From IMG/VR virus record IMGVR_UViG_3300020020_000155, positions 1 to 24,348 of that record: a stretch of 24,348 nucleotides of DNA. One strand, given 5' to 3'. A program made the position numbers and the translations under genes. Positions 7,136 to 15,379 of this stretch are shown here, piece by piece. A model generated the notes under the pieces. That model did no database searches and was not told the origin of the DNA. It saw nothing but the letters and a program-made list of their open reading frames with translations. Source of the DNA: a virus. Position 1 is the stretch's first letter. Every line of letters begins with the position of its first letter.

Positions 7136-8380
7136 ATGGCTGTTGATGCTCTTGTGCAGCGGTTCATCAGTGAGAGAGACCAGAAGGTAGCTCTCATTGA
7201 GAACCTTGCTTCAGTGGCAGAAGATGAAGGCAGAGACCTTTATGAGACTGACCTAGAAACCATTCAGAATGCCAGGAGCCGTATTGTGGCTCTTGATAGC
7301 CAGATTGAGAAGGTGGGTGCAGACCTAGAGATGGCTGACTCTGTGAAGGCAAGACTTTCACGCCTTGACCCCACAGTAGTCTCCAGGGACTTTCAGTACC
7401 GTAGTGCTGGGGAATACGTTTGGGATATGCTGCACCAGCAGCAGCCTGAGGCTTCAGCCAGAATGCAGAAGTTTCACCGTAGGGCTGCTGAGCACCTGGG
7501 CCTAGATAAGGCTAATACCATCCCTACTGCTGGTGGCTTCAATGGGCTGGTAGTTGCCAGCACTTCAGGTGCCATCCTTGACCCCAGCCCTTCTGGCAGA
7601 CCCCTGTTCAGTGCACTGGGAGTTAACCCAGTGACTAGTTCCACCTTCATGAGACCCAGGATTGTTGATGCAAACTTCTCAACTGGGGTAGCTGCTCAGG
7701 GGATGGAGAAGTCTGAACTGGTTAGCAAGACCTGGGATATCATTGCTGAGCCAGTCCAGATGACTGTCTATGGTGGCTATATCAATGTCTCTGAACTTCT
7801 CATTGATATGATTAGTTCAAGTCTTGATATGGTCGTCACCCATATGAACAGAAGGCTTGAAGCCCTGTCTGAAGCAGCAGTAGTTACAGAGATTGCTAAG
7901 ACTACTGAGACTGTTGCAGTGGTTGACGGTAACGTTATGGCTGCTATTGGGGATGCTGCTGCACTTGTGTTTGCGAACACTGGTCAGCTTCCCACCTGGC
8001 TTGCCATGGGTCCTGAAGGCTGGGGTGCACTGGTGGGTTTGACAGACCTGGCAGGTAGGCCACTGTTCCCAGCAGTGGGACCAGCTAACGCCCTGGGCAC
8101 AGGTGGAGTGAATGAGTTCACTATGACTGTGGCAGGACTCAGAGCCGTAGTTACTGCTGGTATCACAGATACCACCCTGTATATGGGTAACAGATACGGT
8201 ATTGAAGTGTATGAGCGTAGGCACCCAGTTATGCAAGCCCTTGAACCTGCTGTGTTTGGTAGGCAAGTTGCTGTGGCTACCAGCCTGGGGTTCTATAGCC
8301 CTATCACTGCTGAAGCTGGCCCTGCTGACGTTCCACCTGCTGAGCGTAATGGAGTGGTCAAGATTACAGGACTGACCTGA
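7136..8380 (+). CDS. Major capsid protein, HK97 fold
   Basis: The 414-residue protein builds the icosahedral shell. Residues 1 to about 105 form a charged coiled-coil-like delta or scaffold region (DLETIQNARSRIVALDSQIEKV). The shell domain follows, with PTAGGFNGLVVAS, FMRPRIV, a P-domain helix SSSLDMVVTHMNRRLEALSEAA, and an A-domain with WGALVGLTDLAGRPLFP and TTLYMGNRYGIEVYE near the end. These match the phage_capsid family in order and spacing. The ribosome site is weak (AAAGG about 9 bases before ATG). The 88 bases upstream (7048-7135) hold no gene; a weak ATTCAG/CTGAAT inverted repeat lies there. Confidence 0.93.
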   Translation: MAVDALVQRFISERDQKVALIENLASVAEDEGRDLYETDLETIQNARSRIVALDSQIEKVGADLEMADSVKARLSRLDPTVVSRDFQYRSAGEYVWDMLHQQQPEASARMQKFHRRAAEHLGLDKANTIPTAGGFNGLVVASTSGAILDPSPSGRPLFSALGVNPVTSSTFMRPRIVDANFSTGVAAQGMEKSELVSKTWDIIAEPVQMTVYGGYINVSELLIDMISSSLDMVVTHMNRRLEALSEAAVVTEIAKTTETVAVVDGNVMAAIGDAAALVFANTGQLPTWLAMGPEGWGALVGLTDLAGRPLFPAVGPANALGTGGVNEFTMTVAGLRAVVTAGITDTTLYMGNRYGIEVYERRHPVMQALEPAVFGRQVAVATSLGFYSPITAEAGPADVPPAERNGVVKITGLT

Positions 8381-8383
8381 GCA

Positions 8384-8782
8384 ATGAGCGTATTCACAGA
8401 CCCCTACCAGGATAGCTACCCCCCCACTCTGTGGGGTGGGGGTCCTGCCTCAACAGTGTCAGGGATTACCCCTGCCACTGCTGTAGTGGGTGCTGCTGGG
8501 TTTACTCTCACTGTCAATGGGTCAGGTTTCACCAGTGGTTCTCAGGTCTCCTTTGATGGAGACCCTAGAACTACTACCCTGGTCAGCCCCACCAGGGTTA
8601 CTGCTCCTATTGCCACCATTACAGGGGTGGCAAGAACAGTTCAAGTCACTGTTTCAACTGGTGGCAGTAGCCCATTCACTATCACTGCTGTTGCAGAAGA
8701 TGAACCAGAGCAGACAGGGAAGAAGGCAAAGAAGAAGCCTGAACCTGAGCTAGCTGAAATCAACCAGGAGCCTTCAGAGTGA
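8384..8782 (+). CDS. Ig-fold (IPT/TIG-like) head protein, probable capsid decoration
   Basis: The 132 residues start with an aromatic/proline segment, then one IPT/TIG-like beta-sandwich (about 24-100: SGITPATAVVGAAGFTLTVN, GSGFTSGSQVSFDG, and TVQVTVSTGGSSPFTIT). A lysine- and glutamate-rich tail follows, with KKAKKKPEPEL. Single Ig-like domains encoded right after the capsid gene usually decorate the shell or bind surface sugars. The ATG lies three bases after the capsid stop. The C-terminal charge pattern suggests a flexible tail. Function is inferred from fold and position. Confidence 0.7.
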   Translation: MSVFTDPYQDSYPPTLWGGGPASTVSGITPATAVVGAAGFTLTVNGSGFTSGSQVSFDGDPRTTTLVSPTRVTAPIATITGVARTVQVTVSTGGSSPFTITAVAEDEPEQTGKKAKKKPEPELAEINQEPSE

Positions 8783-8796
8783 ACCTTCCTGGTGCC

Positions 8797-8834
8797 TGCT
8801 GGGGGGTGGGGTTCCATCTCCCTACCCCCCAGCA
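8797..8834 (+). terminator. Strong G/C hairpin after the decoration gene
   Basis: Arms 8797-8811 and 8820-8834 pair over 15 bp with one G-U pair and an 8-base loop. The left arm contains six consecutive G. No U-run follows, so this may be a partial terminator or an mRNA-stabilising or processing stem that sets high capsid against lower connector expression. Confidence 0.6.
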
Positions 8835-8844
8835 CCCCTACTCC

Positions 8845-8882
8845 CCTCTGGGAGGCTTCTGGGTGCCTCTGGGAGGCTTCTG
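8845..8882 (+). repeat. 17-bp direct repeat carrying a duplicated ribosome site
   Basis: CCTCTGGGAGGCTTCTG occurs at 8845-8861 and 8866-8882. The second copy places GGGAGG about 6 bases before the ATG at 8883; the first copy is a spare 21 bases further up. Confidence 0.8.
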
Positions 8883-9206
8883 ATGGCCTATACCACCCCT
8901 GCCCTGCTGGCCACCCAGATTGGCTATCGGGATCTGAATAACCCCAGGCTTCAGCAGGTCTGTGATGCAGCCACAGAACAGATCAATGACTGGATAGGCA
9001 GAACCTCTGACCTAGACCCAGTGCCAGCCACACTAGCTGAAGTAGCTCTGAGCCTAAGTATTGATATCTGGAAGCAGCCAGATGCTACCTTCGGAATCAT
9101 GGGTATGTCTGAGACAGGACCTGTGAGAGTTGCCAGAGACCTGGTGGCTAGATATGACAGTTTACTGATTCCCTTCTACGCTCCTGAAGCCTGGGGAGTA
9201 GCGTGA
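8883..9206 (+). CDS. Head-tail connector (adaptor) protein
   Basis: The 107 residues are mainly helical (ALLATQIGYRDLNNPRLQQVCDAATEQINDWIG), the pattern of gp6/gp15-like adaptors that dock on the portal. It is the first gene after the capsid block, the usual place for an adaptor. The start is set by GGGAGG in the repeat just upstream. Its TGA overlaps the GTG of the next gene by four bases. The assignment rests on helix pattern, size and position. Confidence 0.65.
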   Translation: MAYTTPALLATQIGYRDLNNPRLQQVCDAATEQINDWIGRTSDLDPVPATLAEVALSLSIDIWKQPDATFGIMGMSETGPVRVARDLVARYDSLLIPFYAPEAWGVA

Positions 9207-9571
9207 AGCTGAGCCTGGCTAGAGAAGAACTGGCAACTATCTGTGTCGCTACCCTCCCTATTGAGTGGGGGGTAGTTGACCACCTGCCAGACTCTGTAGC
9301 CCCACCCATGGTACTGGTTGCCTGGGGTGACCCCTGGATGAAGCCTAGTACCCTCTGTATCTATGAAGCCACTATGGAACTGATGCTTATTGCTCAGAGG
9401 ATTGAACCAGGTGGCAAGCTAGAGACCCTTGAAGAAGGAGTAAGCCTATTACTCCCTGCTCTTAAGGGAACTGACTTCACCCTGATTGATACTACTGCTC
9501 CTTATCCTGTGCAGATAGGTGGAGTGGATTACCTAGCCTGTTCCATCAACCTGACATATGACCTAGAATAA
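9203..9571 (+). CDS. Tail terminator-like protein
   Basis: The 122-residue protein has the pattern seen in siphophage tail terminators: PPMVLVAWGDPWMKPSTLC near the middle, then MELMLIAQRIEPGGKLETLEEGVSLLLPAL. These proteins cap the tail tube and join it to the head. GTG at 9203 overlaps the previous stop (GTGA). It directly precedes the major tail protein, as expected. A separate head-closure gene is not seen between adaptor and this gene. Confidence 0.62.
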   Translation: MKLSLAREELATICVATLPIEWGVVDHLPDSVAPPMVLVAWGDPWMKPSTLCIYEATMELMLIAQRIEPGGKLETLEEGVSLLLPALKGTDFTLIDTTAPYPVQIGGVDYLACSINLTYDLE

Positions 9572-9582
9572 GGAGAACCAGA

Positions 9583-10107
9583 ATGGCTGCTAAGCCCATC
9601 AAACTTCAAGACCCCTGGATTACCCTGGGAGTAGATGACCCAGTAGGCCCACCCATTACAGTGGCTGCTGACCTGACCTGCTTTAGCTCAGGCATCCATC
9701 TCATTCCTGAGGAAGATGATGCAGCAGCTACCTTCTGCGACCCTCTGGGGTTTGCCTGGGTGCTGACCATTGACCTGAAGATGAGCCTAGGCCCTGACTC
9801 ACTTGATGAAGCCCTGACTTCAGTAGGGGGACCAGGTACAGTGGTACCGTTTGAGTTTGCCTACCGTAATGAACCTGCTTCTGCTACTAATCCACACTGG
9901 ACAGGAGAAGTTAGGCTGGTGGCTTACGCTATTGTTGATGCTGGAATCAATGAGGTTACAGAGATTAACCTAGAGATGGACGTTATTGGGGATATTGTCA
10001 GGGATGATGGTGGGGCACTTACTGTTCTGGGTGCTAATGGTTCTCATACTCATGCCAGCAAGACTGCTAAGCCAGCTAAGAACACTAAGGAGCCGGTAGC
10101 TGCATGA
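9583..10107 (+). CDS. Major tail protein
   Basis: The 174-residue beta-rich protein should polymerise into the tail tube. Position between a tail terminator and the G/G-T chaperone pair is diagnostic. Sequence features include DLTCFSSGIHLIPEEDDAAATFCDPLG, a central strand FAWVLTIDLKMSLG, FEFAYRNEPASATNPHWTGE and MDVIGDIVRD, as in actinophage tube proteins. A lysine/alanine-rich tail (SKTAKPAKNTKEPVAA) follows. The ribosome site AAGGAGA lies 7 bases before ATG. The stop overlaps the next ATG (ATGA). Confidence 0.82.
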   Translation: MAAKPIKLQDPWITLGVDDPVGPPITVAADLTCFSSGIHLIPEEDDAAATFCDPLGFAWVLTIDLKMSLGPDSLDEALTSVGGPGTVVPFEFAYRNEPASATNPHWTGEVRLVAYAIVDAGINEVTEINLEMDVIGDIVRDDGGALTVLGANGSHTHASKTAKPAKNTKEPVAA

Positions 10108-10376
10108 CTGCCTTTGATGACTTAACCCTGGGTGAAGTTGAGATGATGACCACTGAGGCTCTAGGTGGAAAGTCAATCTCTGAAGCTGACCCACTCATGC
10201 TGAGTGGTGCAGTTATGTGGATTACTGAGCTTAAGGCTAATCCTACATTACCCTGGGATGAGTTTAAGGCTAGGGTGAAGATGAGTGAGATTAAGACATT
10301 CTCTGAGACCAATATGTCTGAGAATGGGGATGATGAGGCAAACCCTCCACTAGCTCTGCCAGAGCAGCAGAGCTAA
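10104..10376 (+). CDS. Tail assembly chaperone, upstream product (G-type)
   Basis: This 90-residue acidic, helical protein lies between the major tail and tape measure genes, where siphophages encode the chaperone that coats the tape measure. Residues such as LTLGEVEMMTTEALGGKSI and LPWDEFKARVKMSEI fit the family. A fraction of ribosomes should shift -1 near its 3' end to make a longer product (see 10337-10522). It starts with ATG overlapping the tail protein stop. Confidence 0.75.
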   Translation: MTAFDDLTLGEVEMMTTEALGGKSISEADPLMLSGAVMWITELKANPTLPWDEFKARVKMSEIKTFSETNMSENGDDEANPPLALPEQQS

Positions 10377-10522
10377 AGGATAAGGCTTATTTCTGGCACT
10401 ACTGGAGACTGACCCCTACAGAATACCGTCTGCTTACAGTAGCTGAGCATAACGCTATGGTAGAAGTCATGAAGGATGATGCCAGGGCTAAGCGTAAAGC
10501 TGCTAGCAGGGGTAGACGATAA
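10337..10522 (+). CDS. Tail assembly chaperone extension (T part), made by -1 frameshift
   Basis: The -1 frame is open from 10337 to TAA at 10520-10522 and has no start codon of its own early enough. It encodes AELKDKAYFWHYWRLTPTEY and then a basic tail ending KRKAASRGRR, the classic T-domain pattern (WHYWRLTP-x-EY). Shifting at 10340-10346 joins it to the upstream product, giving a fusion of about 139 residues. T domains bridge chaperone, tape measure and tube protein. The TAA shares one base with the next ATG. Confidence 0.78.
   Translation, partial: GKPSTSSARAAELKDKAYFWHYWRLTPTEYRLLTVAEHNAMVEVMKDDARAKRKAASRGRR
10340..10346 (+). promoter_or_regulatory. -1 programmed frameshift slippery heptamer A AAC CCT
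   Basis: The heptamer AAACCCT is in register with the G frame (codons AAC, CCT) and fits X XXY YYZ; after slipping the tRNAs would face AAA and CCC. It lies just after the last stop of the T frame (TGA 10334-10336) and 28 bases before the G stop. No other canonical heptamer was found in the overlap. Confidence 0.7.
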
Positions 10523-10977
10523 TGGCCAGGTCTGGAACCCAGAGAGATACTGTAGCTGAGATTAAAGGGCTGAACCAGCTTCTGAAGGTACTGAGCAAGA
10601 TTCCCAAAGAGCTTCAGAATGAGGTTAGGGATGCCAGCCAGGAGATAGCTGGAGACCTGGTAGCAGGTGCCCAGAGAGCCGCTAGTACCCCCCTTCAGAA
10701 TCTTGCTGCTAGTGGGCTGAAGGCTAAGAGAGACAGGGTGCCTGTTGTAAGGGTGCCTAAGACTCTGGCTAGACCTGGGGTTAAGTTTACAGATATCTTC
10801 TATGGTGCTGAGTTTGGTGGGGGTGCTAGGCCCACTACCCAGCAGTTCCTACCCCACAGAGGTAAGCAGGGTTACTTCCTCTACCCCACTGCTAGAAGCC
10901 AGGCTAGAGCCAATACTGAGAAGTGGGCTGATGCTGTAGATAAGGCTTTCAAAGACTGGGATTATAAGGCAAGATGA
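10522..10977 (+). CDS. HK97 gp10-like minor tail / tail completion protein
   Basis: The 151-residue protein opens with a helix AEIKGLNQLLKVLSKIPKEL, contains a long helical stretch with EVRDASQEIAGDLVAGAQRAA, and then EFGGGARPTTQQFLPHRG with GYFLYPTARS, the pattern of HK97-gp10-type proteins that act at the neck or tail end. Such genes normally lie before the major tail gene; here it follows the chaperone. ATG overlaps the preceding stop by one base. Function is assigned from pattern, with moderate certainty. Confidence 0.55.
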   Translation: MARSGTQRDTVAEIKGLNQLLKVLSKIPKELQNEVRDASQEIAGDLVAGAQRAASTPLQNLAASGLKAKRDRVPVVRVPKTLARPGVKFTDIFYGAEFGGGARPTTQQFLPHRGKQGYFLYPTARSQARANTEKWADAVDKAFKDWDYKAR

Positions 10978-10980
10978 CCC

Positions 10981-12792
10981 ATGGCTGACAGAGAGTTTCT
11001 TCTTAAGATTGTTGGGGATGTTAGCCAGGCTCAGAAGTCTATAGGCACCCTGGAGAAGGATGTTTCAGGCTTCAAGTCTACTGCTGGCAACATAGGCAAG
11101 GCTGTTGTAGGTGCTGTAGCTGTTGACCAGATTGTAGGTGCTGGCAAGGCTGTTGTAGGTGCTGCATCAGATCAAGAGCAGGCTCTAGGTGCCTTACGTT
11201 CTGTCTATGGTGACTATGCCACAGATATGGAGAAGTTTGGCGATACCACTGCTGAAGCATTAGGTATCAGTAAGGCAGAGTTCAGCCAGTTAGCTGCTAT
11301 CACTGGGTCTCAGTTGAAGAATGCTGGGGTACCCATGGATGAGGTAGCCAGCAGCACCCAGGCTATGGCTGAAAGGGCTGCTGACCTGGCTGCAATGTAT
11401 GGGGGTACTGTTCCTGAAGCCATGGCTGCTATGAGCAGTGCGCTTAAAGGGGAGATGGACCCCATGGAGAAGTACGCAGTTACCATGAAGGCTTCCAGCA
11501 TTGAAGCTAAAGCCATTGAGATGGGCCTAACTGATGCTGAAGGTAAGGTAACTGATTACGGTAAAGCCATGGCTACTCAGGCTCTCATCATGGAGCAGAG
11601 TTCTGATGCTGCTGGTACCTTTGCTAAAGAGTCAGGCACCCTGGCTGGCCAGCAAGCCATCATGAGTGCACAGATGAAGGATACTCAGGCTCAGATAGGC
11701 AACATGCTTATGCCTACCATCATCAAACTGTCTAAAGTTCTGATGGAGTTGATTACCTTTGTCAAGAACAATAGTTCCTGGCTGTTTCCTCTGGCTGCTG
11801 GCATCATGGGGGTAGTCCTAGCAGTGAAAGCCTGGCAGGTTGCTCAGGCTGCATGGGGGGTGGCTACCAAAGTCGCTACTGCTGCTCAGTGGCTGTTCAA
11901 TGCTGCTATGGCTGCTAACCCCATTGTGCTAATCATCATTGCTGTGGCTGCTCTTGCTGCTGGTTTCGTTCTCCTATACATGAAGGTGGACTGGTTCAGG
12001 GAGGCAGTAGATAAGGCAGTAGGAGCAATCCTGAAAGCCTTTGAATGGCTCTATGACTGGATTAAGAAGAACTGGCCACTGCTCCTATCTATTCTGGCTG
12101 GCCCATTTGGCATAGCTGCTTATACCATTATCAAGAACTGGGATAAGATATCTGGGTTCTTCAGAGACCTGCCAGGCAAGATAGCTGGGTGGCTCTCTAG
12201 TATCGTCGCAAAGATTACAGGACCTTTCAGCAGTGCCAAAGATACGGTACTGACCACCCTGGGGAATATCGGTAACTGGTTCAGAGACCTACCAGGCAGA
12301 GTGGGTGGCTGGTTTGCTACCCTGGCCTACAAAGTCACCAGCCCATTCAATACAGCTAAAGCTAATGTTATGACTGCATTGAATAGTATTCAGGACTGGT
12401 TCAGGGGGTTCCCTGGCAGGGTGGTGGGGTTCTTCAGCAACCTGGCAAACATCATCAAGGCACCCTATGTCTCTGCTTTCAATGCAATCAAGAGACTCTG
12501 GAACAGTACGGTAGGTGGCTTCAGCTTCAAAGTCCCTAGCTGGGTGCCTGGGATGGGTGGCAAGGGGTGGAGCATTCCTAAGATGGCTGCTGGGGGTATT
12601 GTCACCAGACCCACTATTGCTCTCATAGGTGAAGCTGGTCCTGAAGCAGTGGTACCACTCAGCAAGGGTGGTGGGCTGGGTGGTACAACCATCATCAATG
12701 TCTATGCCTTGACTGCTTCTGCTGAAGTAGGCAGGAAGGTTTATGAGGCTCTGAAGGAGTATGAGCGTACCTCTGGCAAGGCTGTTGCCTAA
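10981..12792 (+). CDS. Tape measure protein
   Basis: This 603-residue protein sets tail length and probably forms the DNA channel at infection. It starts with an alpha-helical region (DVSQAQKSIGTLEKDVSGF) and a PhageMin_Tail-like core (MDEVASSTQAMAERAADLAAM). Hydrophobic spans lie at about 267-285, 313-335 and 365-383. Three 40-residue repeats follow, each opening with FRDLPG or FRGFPG (393, 433, 473). The C-terminal AAGGIVTRPTIALIGEAGPE with AVVPL is typical. At about 0.15 nm per residue the tail would be near 90 nm, short for a siphovirus. Its TAA overlaps the next ATG. Confidence 0.93.
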   Translation: MADREFLLKIVGDVSQAQKSIGTLEKDVSGFKSTAGNIGKAVVGAVAVDQIVGAGKAVVGAASDQEQALGALRSVYGDYATDMEKFGDTTAEALGISKAEFSQLAAITGSQLKNAGVPMDEVASSTQAMAERAADLAAMYGGTVPEAMAAMSSALKGEMDPMEKYAVTMKASSIEAKAIEMGLTDAEGKVTDYGKAMATQALIMEQSSDAAGTFAKESGTLAGQQAIMSAQMKDTQAQIGNMLMPTIIKLSKVLMELITFVKNNSSWLFPLAAGIMGVVLAVKAWQVAQAAWGVATKVATAAQWLFNAAMAANPIVLIIIAVAALAAGFVLLYMKVDWFREAVDKAVGAILKAFEWLYDWIKKNWPLLLSILAGPFGIAAYTIIKNWDKISGFFRDLPGKIAGWLSSIVAKITGPFSSAKDTVLTTLGNIGNWFRDLPGRVGGWFATLAYKVTSPFNTAKANVMTALNSIQDWFRGFPGRVVGFFSNLANIIKAPYVSAFNAIKRLWNSTVGGFSFKVPSWVPGMGGKGWSIPKMAAGGIVTRPTIALIGEAGPEAVVPLSKGGGLGGTTIINVYALTASAEVGRKVYEALKEYERTSGKAVA

Positions 12793-14669
12793 TGCCCACC
12801 AGTATCAGAGACTGGCAGAAACATGGGGTAACCCTGAAGGTGGAACTAGCCACTTCAGGCAGTCTCATTGTAGGTAGCAACGAAACTAAGATACCGTTTA
12901 ACACTGGTGGCTCTTACGGTGCACCAGTGGGATGGAGAACAGGTGAGTTAAATACTGCTGATTATGAGCCATACCCTGGCAGTGAAAGTATGCACAATCA
13001 CACTACTAGTGGTGGGCTTTATTCAACATCTTCTAAAGGTGTAGCTCTTACTAGTAGGTGGGGTGGTATTTGGTCTAATCCTACCTGGGTCTGGCCAGTG
13101 ACCCCTGGTCATAGATACCAGGTGGGTGCTCAGGTCAGACAGATGGCTGGGAAGGCTCTTACTGTCAGACGTATTCTAGTTCAGGTTGCTGCTTCTCCTG
13201 CTGGTCCCTGGGTTCATTACATAAACCCTAGTCTGGTTTGGTTAGGTACTGAATGGGAAGATGTTTCCTACACTGGTCCTGCTATGCCTGCTGGCATGAC
13301 AGTAGCCAGGATTCTCCTTCTAGGTGCTAATCCTCCTGCTGCTACTTTGACTGAGTGGGGGTTACAGTGGCAGAACCTCTACCTCAGAGAGATGGACCTA
13401 GAGACCCCCCCATTAACCTGGGTAGATATTACCTGTGACGTTCAGGCTATGAACGTCAGATATGGCAGGGAGAGATTCACTAACAGGTATGACGTATCCA
13501 CAATGCAACTGGATATGTTGAATACCTCAGGCAAATACACTTACCATGAGAACCACCCTCTGAACCTGGCACCAGGTAGGCAGGTGAGAGTTACCGCTAC
13601 CTATGAAGGCATAGAGTACCCTCTGGCATTCCATGTTATTGACTCTTTGACTGATGGCTACTCCATGGATGGTCATGTGGTCTCTAGGTGGTCTCTGACT
13701 GACCCCACTGCAATCCTGTCTAATAAGACTGTTGCCAGTAGCCAGCTTCCTCCAGGGTCACAGAAGGGGGGTGGCAGAATCAATGCAGTGTTAGACCAGA
13801 TTGGCTACCTTCCCAGGCTCATTGATGAAGGTAACTTCTTCATGAGAAATATTGAAGCTAGCGGTAGAAGTCTCAGGGATGAAGCTGGGGTAACTGCTGA
13901 CTCTGAGGGGGGTAACTTCTTTGCCGACAGAGAGGGTAACTGTGTCTACAAAGATAGGGACTGGAACGCTGAAGATAGCAACCTGAACACTGTTACTGCT
14001 GACCTGGTAGGCCAGCCACACTGGGGGGATATGCCCCAGGTGGATGAAATACCTACTGACCCAGATGCACCCCTCATCTGCATCAATGAGCTACAGACTA
14101 GCTGGTCTCTAGATAGAGTAGTCAATATTGTGTCTCTGGCTAACGCAGGTGGCACTGCTCAGGAGTATGTTAATGAAGCATCCATGAAGCAGTATGGTCC
14201 CTTCACCTATCAGAGGCATGACTTTGTAAATAGCACCAGTGGATATATCCTAGACCAGAGAGCAGCAGACATTATGACTGGGTACTCTGACCCAGTTCTG
14301 AGGGTTAACAGTGTGGCCTACGCCCCAGGGGTCTCAGGAGCCTGGGACTGGACACTAGCTGCATTCCTCAACTGGATGGTAAGAGTATGGTACTCTCACC
14401 CTACTGAGGATTGGGGGTATGCAGTCTGTGTTCATATCCAGAGCATTGAACACAGGATAAGCCCTAAGGATTGGCTGACCACTCTGGTAGTTGATCTGCC
14501 TGCTTCCTTCAGAGAGCTTGAATGGTCAGATCATGGCTGGGATATGGATGAGTGGGATGCAACCTACTGGGACCAGACAGATGTAGAAGATTACGCTAAG
14601 TGGTCTAGTGATTATTATTGGTCTGACCCCCTGTCATTGTGGGGTCCCAGGCAAGGAGTCCCAGTGTGA
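12792..14669 (+). CDS. Large minor tail protein with N-terminal carbohydrate-binding-like region
   Basis: The 625-residue protein follows the tape measure, where distal tail and baseplate proteins are encoded. Residues 1-30 resemble a tail-protein N-terminus (IRDWQKHGVTLKVEL). Residues about 30-200 form an inserted-looking beta-rich region rich in Trp, Gly and Ser (VTPGHRYQVGAQVRQ, TEWGLQWQNLYL), similar in pattern to CBM4/9-type sugar-binding modules. From about 215 a distal-tail-like domain begins (VDITCDVQAMNVRYGRERFTN). The Trp/Asp-rich C-terminus (WSDHGWDMDEWDATYWDQTD) is striking. Role in adsorption is inferred. Confidence 0.75.
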   Translation: MPTSIRDWQKHGVTLKVELATSGSLIVGSNETKIPFNTGGSYGAPVGWRTGELNTADYEPYPGSESMHNHTTSGGLYSTSSKGVALTSRWGGIWSNPTWVWPVTPGHRYQVGAQVRQMAGKALTVRRILVQVAASPAGPWVHYINPSLVWLGTEWEDVSYTGPAMPAGMTVARILLLGANPPAATLTEWGLQWQNLYLREMDLETPPLTWVDITCDVQAMNVRYGRERFTNRYDVSTMQLDMLNTSGKYTYHENHPLNLAPGRQVRVTATYEGIEYPLAFHVIDSLTDGYSMDGHVVSRWSLTDPTAILSNKTVASSQLPPGSQKGGGRINAVLDQIGYLPRLIDEGNFFMRNIEASGRSLRDEAGVTADSEGGNFFADREGNCVYKDRDWNAEDSNLNTVTADLVGQPHWGDMPQVDEIPTDPDAPLICINELQTSWSLDRVVNIVSLANAGGTAQEYVNEASMKQYGPFTYQRHDFVNSTSGYILDQRAADIMTGYSDPVLRVNSVAYAPGVSGAWDWTLAAFLNWMVRVWYSHPTEDWGYAVCVHIQSIEHRISPKDWLTTLVVDLPASFRELEWSDHGWDMDEWDATYWDQTDVEDYAKWSSDYYWSDPLSLWGPRQGVPV

Positions 14670-15052
14670 GTATCCCAGTACCAGTAACCAGAACTAAGAT
14701 AGCTACTGCCACCTGGGGAGTGCCTATCACTAATGAAGTCAACAGGCTGACTACCTACACTACCCCCACCCCCTGGACAGGGGTAACCTTCCAGAATGGC
14801 TGGGTGAACTATGGGGGGTATCAAGCTGCTCAGTATCGTAAGATAGGCGACATTGTATATCTCAGGGGGGTTATCGGTAACGGTACTGGAGTTGCCTTTA
14901 CCCTGCCAGTAGGATTCAGACCACCCTTTACAGTTCAGAAGAATGCGGTAGGGACAGTTAGCACAATGGACATTAACCCCACTGGTACCGCTTACCTGAC
15001 AGGTGGCACTAACGCTGCTGCTGTTATTGACTTTCAGTTCTCCACTATCTAA
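14666..15052 (+). CDS. Tail fibre head-domain protein (fourth fibre-like paralogue)
   Basis: The 128-residue protein has TWGVPITNEVNRLTTYT at the N-terminus and the same C-terminal fold as the fibre-like proteins at 4974-6813: NGWVNYGG, YRKIGDIVYLRGVI and LPVGFRP. I chose GTG at 14666 because AAGGAG lies 7 bases upstream and the codon overlaps the previous TGA; GTG at 14639 would add nine residues without a ribosome site. It probably forms part of the adsorption apparatus with the minor tail protein. Confidence 0.7.
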   Translation: MSIPVPVTRTKIATATWGVPITNEVNRLTTYTTPTPWTGVTFQNGWVNYGGYQAAQYRKIGDIVYLRGVIGNGTGVAFTLPVGFRPPFTVQKNAVGTVSTMDINPTGTAYLTGGTNAAAVIDFQFSTI

Positions 15053-15069
15053 CAAAGGAAAGAAACATC

Positions 15070-15351
15070 ATGGCATATTCAGACGTAGCCCTACTCAGTT
15101 CAGATAATGACTTCATTGCAAGGACCAGAGCAGCAGCAGCCCAGGAGGGAGAAGCAGACCCAGTGCAGTGGTCTAATGCCTTCATCTGGCAGATGGCTGG
15201 TTCTCCTGGGTTTGGCGATAAGTACGCTTCTGCTCTGGCTGCTGAAGTTCCCAGACCTGGGAATGACCAGAGCGTTATCAGTGACCCAGAGATTCTGTCA
15301 GCCATTCAGGCAATCAGAACCCCAGTGACCCAGACTGCTAAGAAGTCCTGA
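15070..15351 (+). CDS. Conserved late phage protein of unknown function
   Basis: The 93 residues include AYSDVALLSSDNDFIARTRA, then PVQWSNAFIWQMAGSPGF and NDQSVISDPEILSAIQAI, a pattern I recognise from proteins near the end of tail modules in actinophages. It lacks membrane spans and cysteines. A good ribosome site (AAAGGAAAG) precedes ATG. It is the last gene of the late + strand operon; palindromes and a bidirectional terminator follow. It may be structural or an assembly factor. Confidence 0.7.
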   Translation: MAYSDVALLSSDNDFIARTRAAAAQEGEADPVQWSNAFIWQMAGSPGFGDKYASALAAEVPRPGNDQSVISDPEILSAIQAIRTPVTQTAKKS

Positions 15352-15379
15352 GTTTGACACTGCTTCCAGCCCAGGTGCC

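Noticed and set aside
7817-8266. 149-codon - strand frame within the capsid gene
   Set aside because: It lies fully antisense to a confident capsid gene and has His/Ser/Thr-rich low-quality sequence typical of a shadow frame.
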